Shown: positions 17,852-24,759 of the stretch, piece by piece | How the letters are laid out: each line of letters begins with the position of its first letter | How positions within the stretch are numbered: position 1 is the stretch's first letter | NCBI RefSeq assembly: GCF_019351405.1 | Contig: NZ_JAHWZX010000005.1 | Coordinates: 62,001 to 126,000, forward strand | Direction: 5' to 3' | DNA: 64,000 bases | From: Stakelama flava | Lineage (GTDB): Bacteria; Pseudomonadota; Alphaproteobacteria; Sphingomonadales; Sphingomonadaceae | Program-made: the position numbers and the translations under genes | Notes under the pieces: model-generated | Told to the model about the DNA's origin: nothing | What the model saw: only the letters and a program-made list of their open reading frames with translations | The model's database searches: none

Positions 17852-17886
17852 GCATCGCGAAGGCCCATTGCCGCTTTCGCGAATGC
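17852..17886 (+). terminator. Candidate hairpin after fdxA
   Basis: GCATCGCGAA (17852-17861) pairs with TTCGCGA-A-TGC (17876-17886) with one bulged base. It lies about 40 bases past the fdxA stop codon. No clean T-run follows, so it may be a Rho-assisted terminator or mRNA-stabilising end. Confidence 0.4.
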
Positions 17887-18074
17887 GATTATGTGCGATC
17901 AATCGCTAGTAATTTTATTACGGCTGTGTTAAACGGAACGTTGACGGAGACGAATGGGTTCTCCGCCCGGAGACGTTTGATTCTCGCCCCGGTCGCATTG
18001 TTTCGGCCCGGCCCTGCCGAGCCGCAGCGATGCGCTGTCCCTTGGGCAATAGTTCACGGAAAGGTTGCACCCCT

Positions 18075-18614
18075 ATGGCTGCAAAGGCGCTGTCCTTCGA
18101 TGTCGGCGATTACGTTGTTTATCCCAAGCATGGCGTTGGCCGTGTAATCGAGCTGCAAAAACAGGAAATCGCCGGCATGGCGCTCGAACTGTATGTCCTC
18201 CGGTTCGAAAAAGAGCGCATGACCTTGCGCGTGCCCACCAACAAGGCCGAAAGCGTGGGAATGCGCAAACTCTCCAGCGACAAGACGCTCAAGGAAGCGC
18301 TCGACACGCTGAAGGGCAAACCCAAGGTGAAGCGGACCATGTGGTCGCGCCGCGCGCAGGAATATGAAGCGAAGATCAATTCGGGCGATCTGGTGTCGAT
18401 CGCGGAAGTCGTGCGCGACCTGTTCCGCGCCGACGACCAGCCCGAACAAAGCTATTCGGAACGGCAGATTTTCGAAGCTGCTGCATCGCGGCTCGCCCGC
18501 GAACTGGCCGCGATGGAAGAAGTCGACGAGCCGACCGCGCTGGAAAAGATTCTCGACATCCTGCGTGAGGCCGCGCCGAAATATAACAAGGAAAAGGACG
18601 CAGCCGCCGCCTGA
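18075..18614 (+). CDS. carD: CarD family transcriptional regulator
   Basis: A 179-residue CarD/CdnL protein, which binds the RNA polymerase beta subunit and stabilises promoter open complexes, notably at rRNA and stress genes. The N-terminal RNAP-interacting domain is SFDVGDYVVYPKHGVGRVIE through YVLRFEKERMTLRVPTNKAESVGMRKLSS; the C-terminal helical DNA-binding domain has the hallmark TMWSRRAQEYEAKINSGDL including the conserved Trp. ATG at 18075 is the family start. A 260-base upstream region contains short repeats, and a strong intrinsic terminator follows immediately, so it is probably a single-gene transcription unit. Confidence 0.96.
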   Translation: MAAKALSFDVGDYVVYPKHGVGRVIELQKQEIAGMALELYVLRFEKERMTLRVPTNKAESVGMRKLSSDKTLKEALDTLKGKPKVKRTMWSRRAQEYEAKINSGDLVSIAEVVRDLFRADDQPEQSYSERQIFEAAASRLARELAAMEEVDEPTALEKILDILREAAPKYNKEKDAAAA

Positions 18615-18637
18615 CAGGTGCTGCATCCAGCCAGAAG

Positions 18638-18666
18638 GGGTGGTCCGGTGACGGGCCGCCCTTTTT
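18638..18666 (+). terminator. Intrinsic terminator of carD
   Basis: A ten-pair stem (18638-18647 with 18652-18661, including two G-T wobbles) closed by a GTGA tetraloop and followed directly by TTTTT at 18662-18666. It lies 24 bases past the carD stop codon and is a textbook rho-independent terminator. Confidence 0.9.
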
Positions 18667-18723
18667 ATTTGCGCCTTCCGAAACGCTGTATTATGTCAGC
18701 GACACACTTTGGAAGGAAAGATC

Positions 18724-19437
18724 ATGCGTTTCCTGCTTGTGCTTGCCCTCGCTCCGATCGCCGCCTGCAACAGCGCCGCCGACACGCCGAACAACCTTCA
18801 CACCGCCAGCGACAATGTGCAGCGAAGCTGGAATCTTTCCGGCTTTGAAGGCGTGGAAACGCGCGGATCGACCGATATCAGCATCAGCACTGGCAAGGAC
18901 TTCTCGATTCGCGGCACGGGGTCGGCGGAAGCGCTCGACCGGCTGCAACTCAGCATCGAAAATAAGGACCTGCGGGTCGATATGAAGAAACGCGACTGGC
19001 CGACAAGGTCGGGCGACAATGCCCATCTCTTCATCACCATGCCGCGCATAGCCAGGGCAAGCACCCGCGGATCGGGCGACATCGATATCGATCGGGCCGA
19101 GGGCGATTTCGACGGTGCGATCGCCGGATCGGGCGATATGCATATCGGTGCGCTGTCAGGCGGCAATGTCAGCCTTTCCATCACAGGGTCGGGCGATATC
19201 GATGCATCGGGCAACGCCGACATGCTGACCATAGCGATTGCGGGATCGGGCGATGTCAGCGGACGCGCGCTGAAAGCTGCGCGCGCAAATGTGTCGATCG
19301 CCGGATCGGGCGATGCGACTGCCACGGTCACCGGCCCGGCGCAGGTTGCGCTCCACGGATCGGGCGATGTCGATCTGGGCAGTTCAGCGCGTTGCACGAT
19401 CAGCAAGGCCGGTTCCGGCGACGTGCATTGCGGCTGA
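18724..19437 (+). CDS. GIN-domain (DUF2807) lipoprotein
   Basis: A 237-residue exported protein. The short signal MRFLLVLALAPIAAC ends in a lipobox with C15 as the predicted lipidated residue. The rest is one DUF2807 head-GIN domain, a repetitive beta-helix-like fold: it opens with WNLSGFEGVETRGSTDISIS and then contains seven GSGD turns spaced about 20-25 residues apart, each coded by a similar GGATCGGGCGAT-type DNA segment. Family function is unknown, proposed to be in the cell envelope. Followed 44 bases later by a paralogue with a classical signal peptide. ATG 18724 has GGAAGG upstream. Confidence 0.87.
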   Translation: MRFLLVLALAPIAACNSAADTPNNLHTASDNVQRSWNLSGFEGVETRGSTDISISTGKDFSIRGTGSAEALDRLQLSIENKDLRVDMKKRDWPTRSGDNAHLFITMPRIARASTRGSGDIDIDRAEGDFDGAIAGSGDMHIGALSGGNVSLSITGSGDIDASGNADMLTIAIAGSGDVSGRALKAARANVSIAGSGDATATVTGPAQVALHGSGDVDLGSSARCTISKAGSGDVHCG

Positions 19438-19481
19438 TCATGCTTGCCTAAAGCCATTCGATGTGATGCGATGCTGCTTAC

Positions 19482-20180
19482 ATGACCCGCTTATTCGCGC
19501 TTGCTCTGACCGCCTGCCTGCTCCCCTTGTCCGCCCATGCCGAGGATCGGCGCGTGATGTTGACCGGGTTCGACACGATCCGCATCGATGGCCCGTTCCG
19601 CGTCGCGGCCACCACCGGCAAGCCGTCCGGCGCGACGATCAGCGGGGACAGCCGCGCGATCGACATGGTCGACGTCCATGTCGAAGGCCGGGTGCTGATC
19701 GTCGCTGAAAGCAGCAATGACTGGGGCGGCTGGCCCGGCGCGCGGCACGAACGCGCGACGATCACCGTCACCAGCCACGATATCCGCGAAGCCGCAGTGC
19801 GCGGCGGCGGTTCGCTGACCCTCGACCGCGCCGAGGGAATGGACGTGCAGCTTGGCGTGATCGGTTCGGGCGCGATCGACGTCGCCGATGTTCAGGCGGA
19901 TTCGATCAACGGCGTCGTCGCCGGGTCGGGCCTGCTGAAACTGAGCGGCAAGGCAGCGAATGCCCGCTTCGCCAACAGCGGATCGGGTCGGATAGACGCC
20001 ACCGCGCTGACCGTACAGGATTTGTACGCAACGTCGGATGGAACCGGGGCGAGCAGCTTCACCGCTGAGCGGTCGGCGGACGTCACCGCGCTAGGCGTCG
20101 GCGATGTGCGGATCGAGGGCGACCCGGCGTGCAAGATACACGGCCCCGGTCCCGTCGTCTGCGGTGAAAAACGTCCTTAG
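19482..20180 (+). CDS. GIN-domain (DUF2807) secreted protein, paralogue of the previous gene
   Basis: A 232-residue protein with a Sec signal peptide (MTRLFALALTACLLPLSAHA, cleavage after AHA) and a DUF2807 domain: VMLTGFDTIRIDGPFRVAATTG, then GGGSLTLDRAEG, GSGAIDVADV, GSGLLKLSG and GSGRIDATAL turns. The glycine-rich turns are fewer and more diverged than in the upstream lipoprotein, suggesting an old tandem duplication. Two cysteines near the C-terminus (PACKIHGPGPVVCGE) may form a disulphide. Convergent with the pdeM-like gene 40 bases downstream. Confidence 0.87.
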   Translation: MTRLFALALTACLLPLSAHAEDRRVMLTGFDTIRIDGPFRVAATTGKPSGATISGDSRAIDMVDVHVEGRVLIVAESSNDWGGWPGARHERATITVTSHDIREAAVRGGGSLTLDRAEGMDVQLGVIGSGAIDVADVQADSINGVVAGSGLLKLSGKAANARFANSGSGRIDATALTVQDLYATSDGTGASSFTAERSADVTALGVGDVRIEGDPACKIHGPGPVVCGEKRP

Positions 20181-20220
20181 GACCGCCACGCTCAAACCGC
20201 GTTCGCGGTCGGGCCTTGTC

Positions 20221-20883
20221 TTAGGCCGCGAGCGGGAAGCGCAACAGCCTTCGTTCGGTCGCAACCAGCGCCTCTGCCCCCTTGCCTACCGCGCGGACGA
20301 TTTCGGGATGCGCTGCGTCCAGCCCGCCGGTCAGCGCGCCGAATGCGGGCAGGATCAGCTTTGCCGACGTGGCGACGAAGCAGCGCCGTGCGACGCGTCG
20401 TCCGCGGAGCGTCAGCCGCAATTTGGGATGATAATGCCCCGACAGTTCCGGCGCGACTTCCCCGGCCCGCGCTTCATGCCGCAGGATCAGGCCGTCCACC
20501 CGCGCCTCTTCGACGACGCGCCCGCCGCAATGGTCGATCATCCCGGCATCGTGATTGCCGGTAATCCACGTCCATTCGGTCGCTTCGGCGAGCCGCCGCA
20601 GCAGCGCCTGCGCATCGTCCGACAGCCGGGCGCATCCTTCCGGGTCATGGAAGCTGTCGCCCAGGCACCACACTTCGCGCGCGCCCAGCGTCTCAATTGC
20701 CGCTTCGAGCAGGCGAAGCGTATCGATCGAATCATAGGGCGGCAGCATTTGCCCTTTGTGGGCGAACCAGCTCGCCTTTTCGAAATGCAGGTCGGCGACC
20801 AGTAGCGCGCGCCGCGCGGGCCAGAACAGCGCGCCGTCGGGACGGGTCAGAAAATCATGGCCTGCGAACGAAAGGGGAACCAT
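20221..20883 (-). CDS. pdeM: Ligase-associated DNA damage response endonuclease PdeM
   Basis: A 220-residue calcineurin-like metallophosphoesterase of the TIGR04123 type. Metal-binding motifs are intact: D31-L-H33 in VADLHFEKA, GDSFHD at 75-80, GNHD at 109-112 and SGHYHP at 148-153. The family is found with an ATP-dependent ligase, a DEXH helicase and an MBL-fold exonuclease as a predicted DNA repair module. It lies just downstream of that helicase gene on the same strand with a 32-base gap. Start ATG at 20883; the frame extends upstream into the helicase gene but without family support. Confidence 0.92.
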   Translation of the reverse strand: MVPLSFAGHDFLTRPDGALFWPARRALLVADLHFEKASWFAHKGQMLPPYDSIDTLRLLEAAIETLGAREVWCLGDSFHDPEGCARLSDDAQALLRRLAEATEWTWITGNHDAGMIDHCGGRVVEEARVDGLILRHEARAGEVAPELSGHYHPKLRLTLRGRRVARRCFVATSAKLILPAFGALTGGLDAAHPEIVRAVGKGAEALVATERRLLRFPLAA

Positions 20884-20915
20884 GGCGCTTCCTATCGCCC
20901 GAACGCGCGCTGCGG

Positions 20916-23342
20916 TCAATCGCGCGCCATAGCCTCGGCGGCAAGTATCTCGGCCTCCTCCAGCAATGCATCGTCCGCGCTTCCCTGCGCCACGCTTTCG
21001 CGCCCGATCAACACCAGGATCGGCACCGCCAACGGGCTGACGCGCGAAAGGTCGACATGCACCATGGTATCGCCCGCCCGGTCGAGCAGATCGGCCAACC
21101 GTCCGACATCGGTCATCCGCGCACGCGCATCCTCCCACGCCGCGCGCAGCAACAAATGGTCGGGTTCGTATTTGCGCAGCACGTCATAGATCAGATCAGT
21201 CGAAAAGGTGACCTGCTTGCCGCTCTTTCGCTTACCCGGATGCTGACGCTCGACCAGCCCGCCGATTACCGCGACTTCGCGAAAGGCGCGTTTCAGCAGC
21301 GCCGAACCCTGCACCCATTCGACGAATTCATGTTCGAGGATGTCGGGCGAAAACAACGATGCGGGGTCGGTCACCGGCTCCAGCCCGTAACAGGCAAGCG
21401 CATAATCGTTCGCGACGAACCCAAGCGGTTTCAGCCCCTGCGCCTCCATCCGCCGGGTGATCAACATCCCTAGCGCCTGATGCGCATTCCATCCTTCAAA
21501 GCTGTAGGCGACCATATAATGCCGCCCTTCGCGGGGGAACGTTTCGACCAGAAGCTGGTCGGGGCCGGGCAGGACCGAGCGATAGTCCTGAACCTCCAGC
21601 CATTCGCGAACATCGGCGGGAAAGCGCCGCCACTGGTTCGGATCGTGCAGAAAGGTGCGCACGCGGCGCGCCAGGTTGGTCGAAAGCGGCATCCGCGCGC
21701 CGACATAGGTCGGGATTCGCGCCGGGCGACTGGTCGCGCGAACGACCAGATCGGTAACGTCCATCCGCTCGACCTCAAGGCTCATCCCCGCGAAGAAAAA
21801 CGTGTCGCCGGGGGTGAGCGACGCGGCGAAATATTCCTCCACCGTGCCGAGCTTGCGTCCGTTCTTGAATCGCACATTCAGCGTCGGCGCATCTACGATG
21901 ATGCCTGCATTGAGCCGGTGTTGGGTGACGAAGCGCGGATGGCTGACGCGCCACAGCCCGTCGACGTCTTTGGTCAGCCGTTTGAACCGGTCATAGGCGC
22001 GCAGCGAATAGCCGCCATCGGCAATGAAGTTGAGGACGCGCTCAAATGTCTCGGCTTCCAATGCCGAATAGGGCAGCGCCGATCGCACTTCATCGAGCAT
22101 TTCGTCCTTAGCAAAGGGTTCGGCGCACGCGCACGCCATGATATGCTGCGCCAGCACATCCAGCCCGCCCGCGCGGAAGATATCGGGATCGAGTTCACCC
22201 GCCTCCACCGCGTCGAGCGCGGCGCGCGCTTCAAGATATTCGAACCGGTTGCCGGGGACGAGCACTGCCTCTGACGGTTCGTCGAGCCGGTGGTTGGCGC
22301 GCCCGATCCGCTGCAACAGGCGCGATGAACCTTTGGGCGCGCCCATCTGAATCACGCAATCGACATTGCCCCAATCGACACCAAGGTCGAGGCTGGCGGT
22401 CGCGACCAGCGCGCGCAGCCGGCCGTCGGCCATCGCGCCTTCGACCTTGCGCCGCGCCTCGCGCGCCAGACTGCCGTGATGCACACCGATGGGAAGCTTC
22501 AATTCATTGACCTTCCACAGGTCCTGGAAGATCAGTTCGGCAAGGCTGCGCGTATTGCAGAAGACGATGGTGGTCTGGTGCGTCTCTATCTCCGCCATGA
22601 CCTGCGCCGCAGCATAGCGCCCCGAATGGCCCGACCATGGCACGCGGCCTTCGGGCAGCAGGATGGCGATATCGGGATCGGCCCCCGCTTCGCCCATCAC
22701 CGCCGCGACGCTGTCGATATCGCCATGCGGGGCAAGCCAGGCACGATAGCCGTCCGGATCGGCCACCGTCGCCGACAGCGCCACGCGACGCATGGCGGGG
22801 GCAAGCCGTTGCAGCCGGGCAAGCGCGAGCGAGAGCAGGTCCCCGCGCTTCTGCGTGGCAAAGGCGTGAACCTCATCAATCACCACGGTTTTCAGCCCGG
22901 CGAACAATTGCCCGCTGTCGGGATAGCTGAGCAGCAGGCTGAGCGATTCGGGCGTGGTGAGCAGGATGTGCGGTGGGCGGGTGCGCTGGCGCGCCTTGCG
23001 ATCGGACGGAGTGTCGCCGCTACGCGTTTCGACCCGTAGCGAAAGCCCCATCTCCTCGATCGGGGCGAGCAGGTTTCGCTGCACATCGACGGCCAGCGCC
23101 TTTAGCGGCGACACGTACAGCGTTTGCAGGCCATCGGTGGGATGTTCGATCAGGTCGGCAAGGCTTGGCAGGAACCCGGCCAGCGTCTTTCCCGCCCCGG
23201 TCGGCGCGACGAGCAGCGCGTGGCGACCTTCGCGCGCAGCCGTCAGCATCTCGCGCTGGTGCCGCCGGAGCTGCCAGCCGCGCGCTTCGAACCAGCGGCG
23301 AAGCGGTTCGGGCAAGGCGTCCTGCGTTTTCGTTACATCCAC
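20916..23342 (-). CDS. Ligase-associated DNA damage response DEXH helicase (Lhr-like)
   Basis: An 808-residue superfamily 2 helicase of the TIGR04121 group, related to Lhr. Motif I APTGAGKT is at 46-53, SPLKALAVD at 78-86, motif II DEVH at 156-159, then SATVADP (motif III), TASLDLGVDWGNVD (motif V) and QRIGRANHR (motif VI). A winged-helix and a C-terminal Lhr core domain follow (ATSRPARIPTYVGARMPLST, TFPREGRHYMVAYSFEGWNAHQALG). Expected to unwind DNA in repair together with PdeM, the exonuclease and a ligase. The module's ligase gene is missing from the immediate neighbourhood. Confidence 0.94.
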   Translation of the reverse strand: MDVTKTQDALPEPLRRWFEARGWQLRRHQREMLTAAREGRHALLVAPTGAGKTLAGFLPSLADLIEHPTDGLQTLYVSPLKALAVDVQRNLLAPIEEMGLSLRVETRSGDTPSDRKARQRTRPPHILLTTPESLSLLLSYPDSGQLFAGLKTVVIDEVHAFATQKRGDLLSLALARLQRLAPAMRRVALSATVADPDGYRAWLAPHGDIDSVAAVMGEAGADPDIAILLPEGRVPWSGHSGRYAAAQVMAEIETHQTTIVFCNTRSLAELIFQDLWKVNELKLPIGVHHGSLAREARRKVEGAMADGRLRALVATASLDLGVDWGNVDCVIQMGAPKGSSRLLQRIGRANHRLDEPSEAVLVPGNRFEYLEARAALDAVEAGELDPDIFRAGGLDVLAQHIMACACAEPFAKDEMLDEVRSALPYSALEAETFERVLNFIADGGYSLRAYDRFKRLTKDVDGLWRVSHPRFVTQHRLNAGIIVDAPTLNVRFKNGRKLGTVEEYFAASLTPGDTFFFAGMSLEVERMDVTDLVVRATSRPARIPTYVGARMPLSTNLARRVRTFLHDPNQWRRFPADVREWLEVQDYRSVLPGPDQLLVETFPREGRHYMVAYSFEGWNAHQALGMLITRRMEAQGLKPLGFVANDYALACYGLEPVTDPASLFSPDILEHEFVEWVQGSALLKRAFREVAVIGGLVERQHPGKRKSGKQVTFSTDLIYDVLRKYEPDHLLLRAAWEDARARMTDVGRLADLLDRAGDTMVHVDLSRVSPLAVPILVLIGRESVAQGSADDALLEEAEILAAEAMARD

Positions 23343-23404
23343 GGTCCGGGCGCCGTTCGCGAAGAGCCTGTCAAAACCCGATGATTTCCCGATCGAACGA
23401 GGTA

Positions 23405-23438
23405 AAGAAGAACGGCCCGTTACCGCTGTTCAGGGCCG
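23405..23438 (-). terminator. Intrinsic terminator of the small membrane protein gene
   Basis: On the minus strand CGGCCC (23438-23433) pairs with GGGCCG (23418-23413) across a 14-base loop, followed by TTCTTCTTT. It lies 17 bases past the small gene's stop and separates it from the helicase transcription unit. Confidence 0.65.
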
Positions 23439-23454
23439 GTGCGACGGTGCAGCC

Positions 23455-23637
23455 TTACCGGTTTTCGTTCGCCTTGTCCTCACGATCCTGTTCGTCGTAC
23501 ATGCGCCGCGTTGCCGCTTCGGTATGCGATTTCTCCCGCGCGGAACCGCGGTTGTTCAGGATCGCCCAGATGATCACCGCGGCAAGCAGGATCGGCCCGA
23601 CGACCGTCAAGACACCCCAAAGGCTTCCAAGGTCCAT
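23455..23637 (-). CDS. Small single-pass membrane protein
   Basis: A 60-residue protein: residues 1-5 are short and polar, one hydrophobic helix LWGVLTVVGPILLAAVIIWAI spans about 6-26, and a charged cytoplasmic tail rich in Arg, Glu, Asp and Lys (REKSHTEAATRRMYDEQDRE) closes it. It is followed by a good intrinsic terminator, supporting expression as its own transcript. The frame stays open 28 codons upstream, but the ATG at 23637 gives the hydrophobic N-terminus. I do not recognise a named family. It sits between the divergent helicase and exonuclease of the DNA repair module, about where the missing ligase could be expected, with no proven link. Confidence 0.7.
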   Translation of the reverse strand: MDLGSLWGVLTVVGPILLAAVIIWAILNNRGSAREKSHTEAATRRMYDEQDREDKANENR

Positions 23638-23730
23638 TATCACTCTCCCGGCCTGTTCGCCTGCATCAACACGCGGCCATCGCCTTTCGATCCGATTGGC
23701 AGCGGGACGCGCAGGCCCCATATCGTCGGA

Positions 23731-24726
23731 ATGGCGCTAGGAAGCTGGATCGAACCCCATCCCGAAGGAATTTACGTCCCCGCCGCAGATGCGTGGATCG
23801 ACCCGTCCGCCCCGAAGGCGCGCGCGCTGGTTACGCACGGCCATGCCGACCATGCGCGCGGCGGCCACGGCCGGGTGTGGGCAACACCCGAAACGCTGGC
23901 GATCATGGGCGCGCGCTATGGCCCGCAGGCGGGCGAACCGGTCGCCTATGGCGAGACGATGCGGTTGGGCGAGGTCGATATCAGCTTCGTTCCGGCAGGC
24001 CATGTGCTGGGATCGGCGCAGATCGTGCTGGATCATCGCGGCGAACGCATAGTCGTCTCGGGCGACTATAAGCGGCGGCCCGACCCCACCTGCGCGCGCT
24101 TCGAACCGGTGACATGCGATATCTTCATCACTGAGGCGACGTTCGGCCTGCCAGTGTTTCGCCATCCCGAAACGCACGATGAACTGACCAAGCTGCTCGA
24201 TGCGCTTCACGCGAACCCGAATCGCTGCGTGCTGGTCGGCGCCTATGCGCTTGGCAAGGCGCAGCGCGTGATCCGCGAACTTCGCGACCTTGGCCATACC
24301 GACCCGATCTATATTCACGGCGCGCTGCAACGTTTGTGCGACCTTTATATCGAACACGGTGTCGATCTCGGGGAACTGCGCCCCGCGACCGACAGCGATA
24401 AGGGGGAGATGAAGGGGCGCGTGGTGCTGTGCCCGCCCGGCGCGCTGAACGACCGCTGGTCGCGCCGCCTGCCCGATCCGATCACCGCGATGGCGTCAGG
24501 GTGGATGCGGGTGCGCCAGCGCGCGCGGCAGCGCAATGTCGAACTGCCGATCATCCTGTCCGATCATGCCGACTGGGACGAACTGACCCAGACCATCCGC
24601 GAAATCGCGCCGAAAGAAGTCTGGGTGACCCATGGCCGGGAGGATGCGCTGGTCCATTGGTGTTCCCTGCACCAGATAAAGGCGCGCGCACTCGCCCTGG
24701 TCGGCTTCGAGGACGAGGACGACTGA
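23731..24726 (+). CDS. Ligase-associated DNA damage response exonuclease (MBL fold)
   Basis: A 331-residue metallo-beta-lactamase/beta-CASP nuclease of the TIGR04122 type (SNM1/Artemis-like). The metal site THGHADHARGG gives H36-x-H38-x-D40-H41, with further ligands in VPAGHVLGSAQIVLDH, VVSGDYKRRPDPT and TEATFGLPVFRHP; SDHADWDEL near the C-terminus is the beta-CASP-type motif. Predicted to process DNA ends for the linked ATP-dependent ligase. In most genomes the ligase gene follows directly; here a sulfotransferase gene on the opposite strand follows instead. The ORF is open far upstream but ATG 23731 matches the family N-terminus. Confidence 0.92.
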   Translation: MALGSWIEPHPEGIYVPAADAWIDPSAPKARALVTHGHADHARGGHGRVWATPETLAIMGARYGPQAGEPVAYGETMRLGEVDISFVPAGHVLGSAQIVLDHRGERIVVSGDYKRRPDPTCARFEPVTCDIFITEATFGLPVFRHPETHDELTKLLDALHANPNRCVLVGAYALGKAQRVIRELRDLGHTDPIYIHGALQRLCDLYIEHGVDLGELRPATDSDKGEMKGRVVLCPPGALNDRWSRRLPDPITAMASGWMRVRQRARQRNVELPIILSDHADWDELTQTIREIAPKEVWVTHGREDALVHWCSLHQIKARALALVGFEDEDD

Positions 24727-24759
24727 CCCGCTCGCCGGCGGTCGCGCGGCGGTTCCCCG

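Noticed and set aside
18860..19437. Regular GGATCGGGCGAT-like spacing considered as a CRISPR or minisatellite.
   Set aside because: The units are in frame within a coding gene and code for GSGD turns of a GIN domain; spacers are also coding and unequal.
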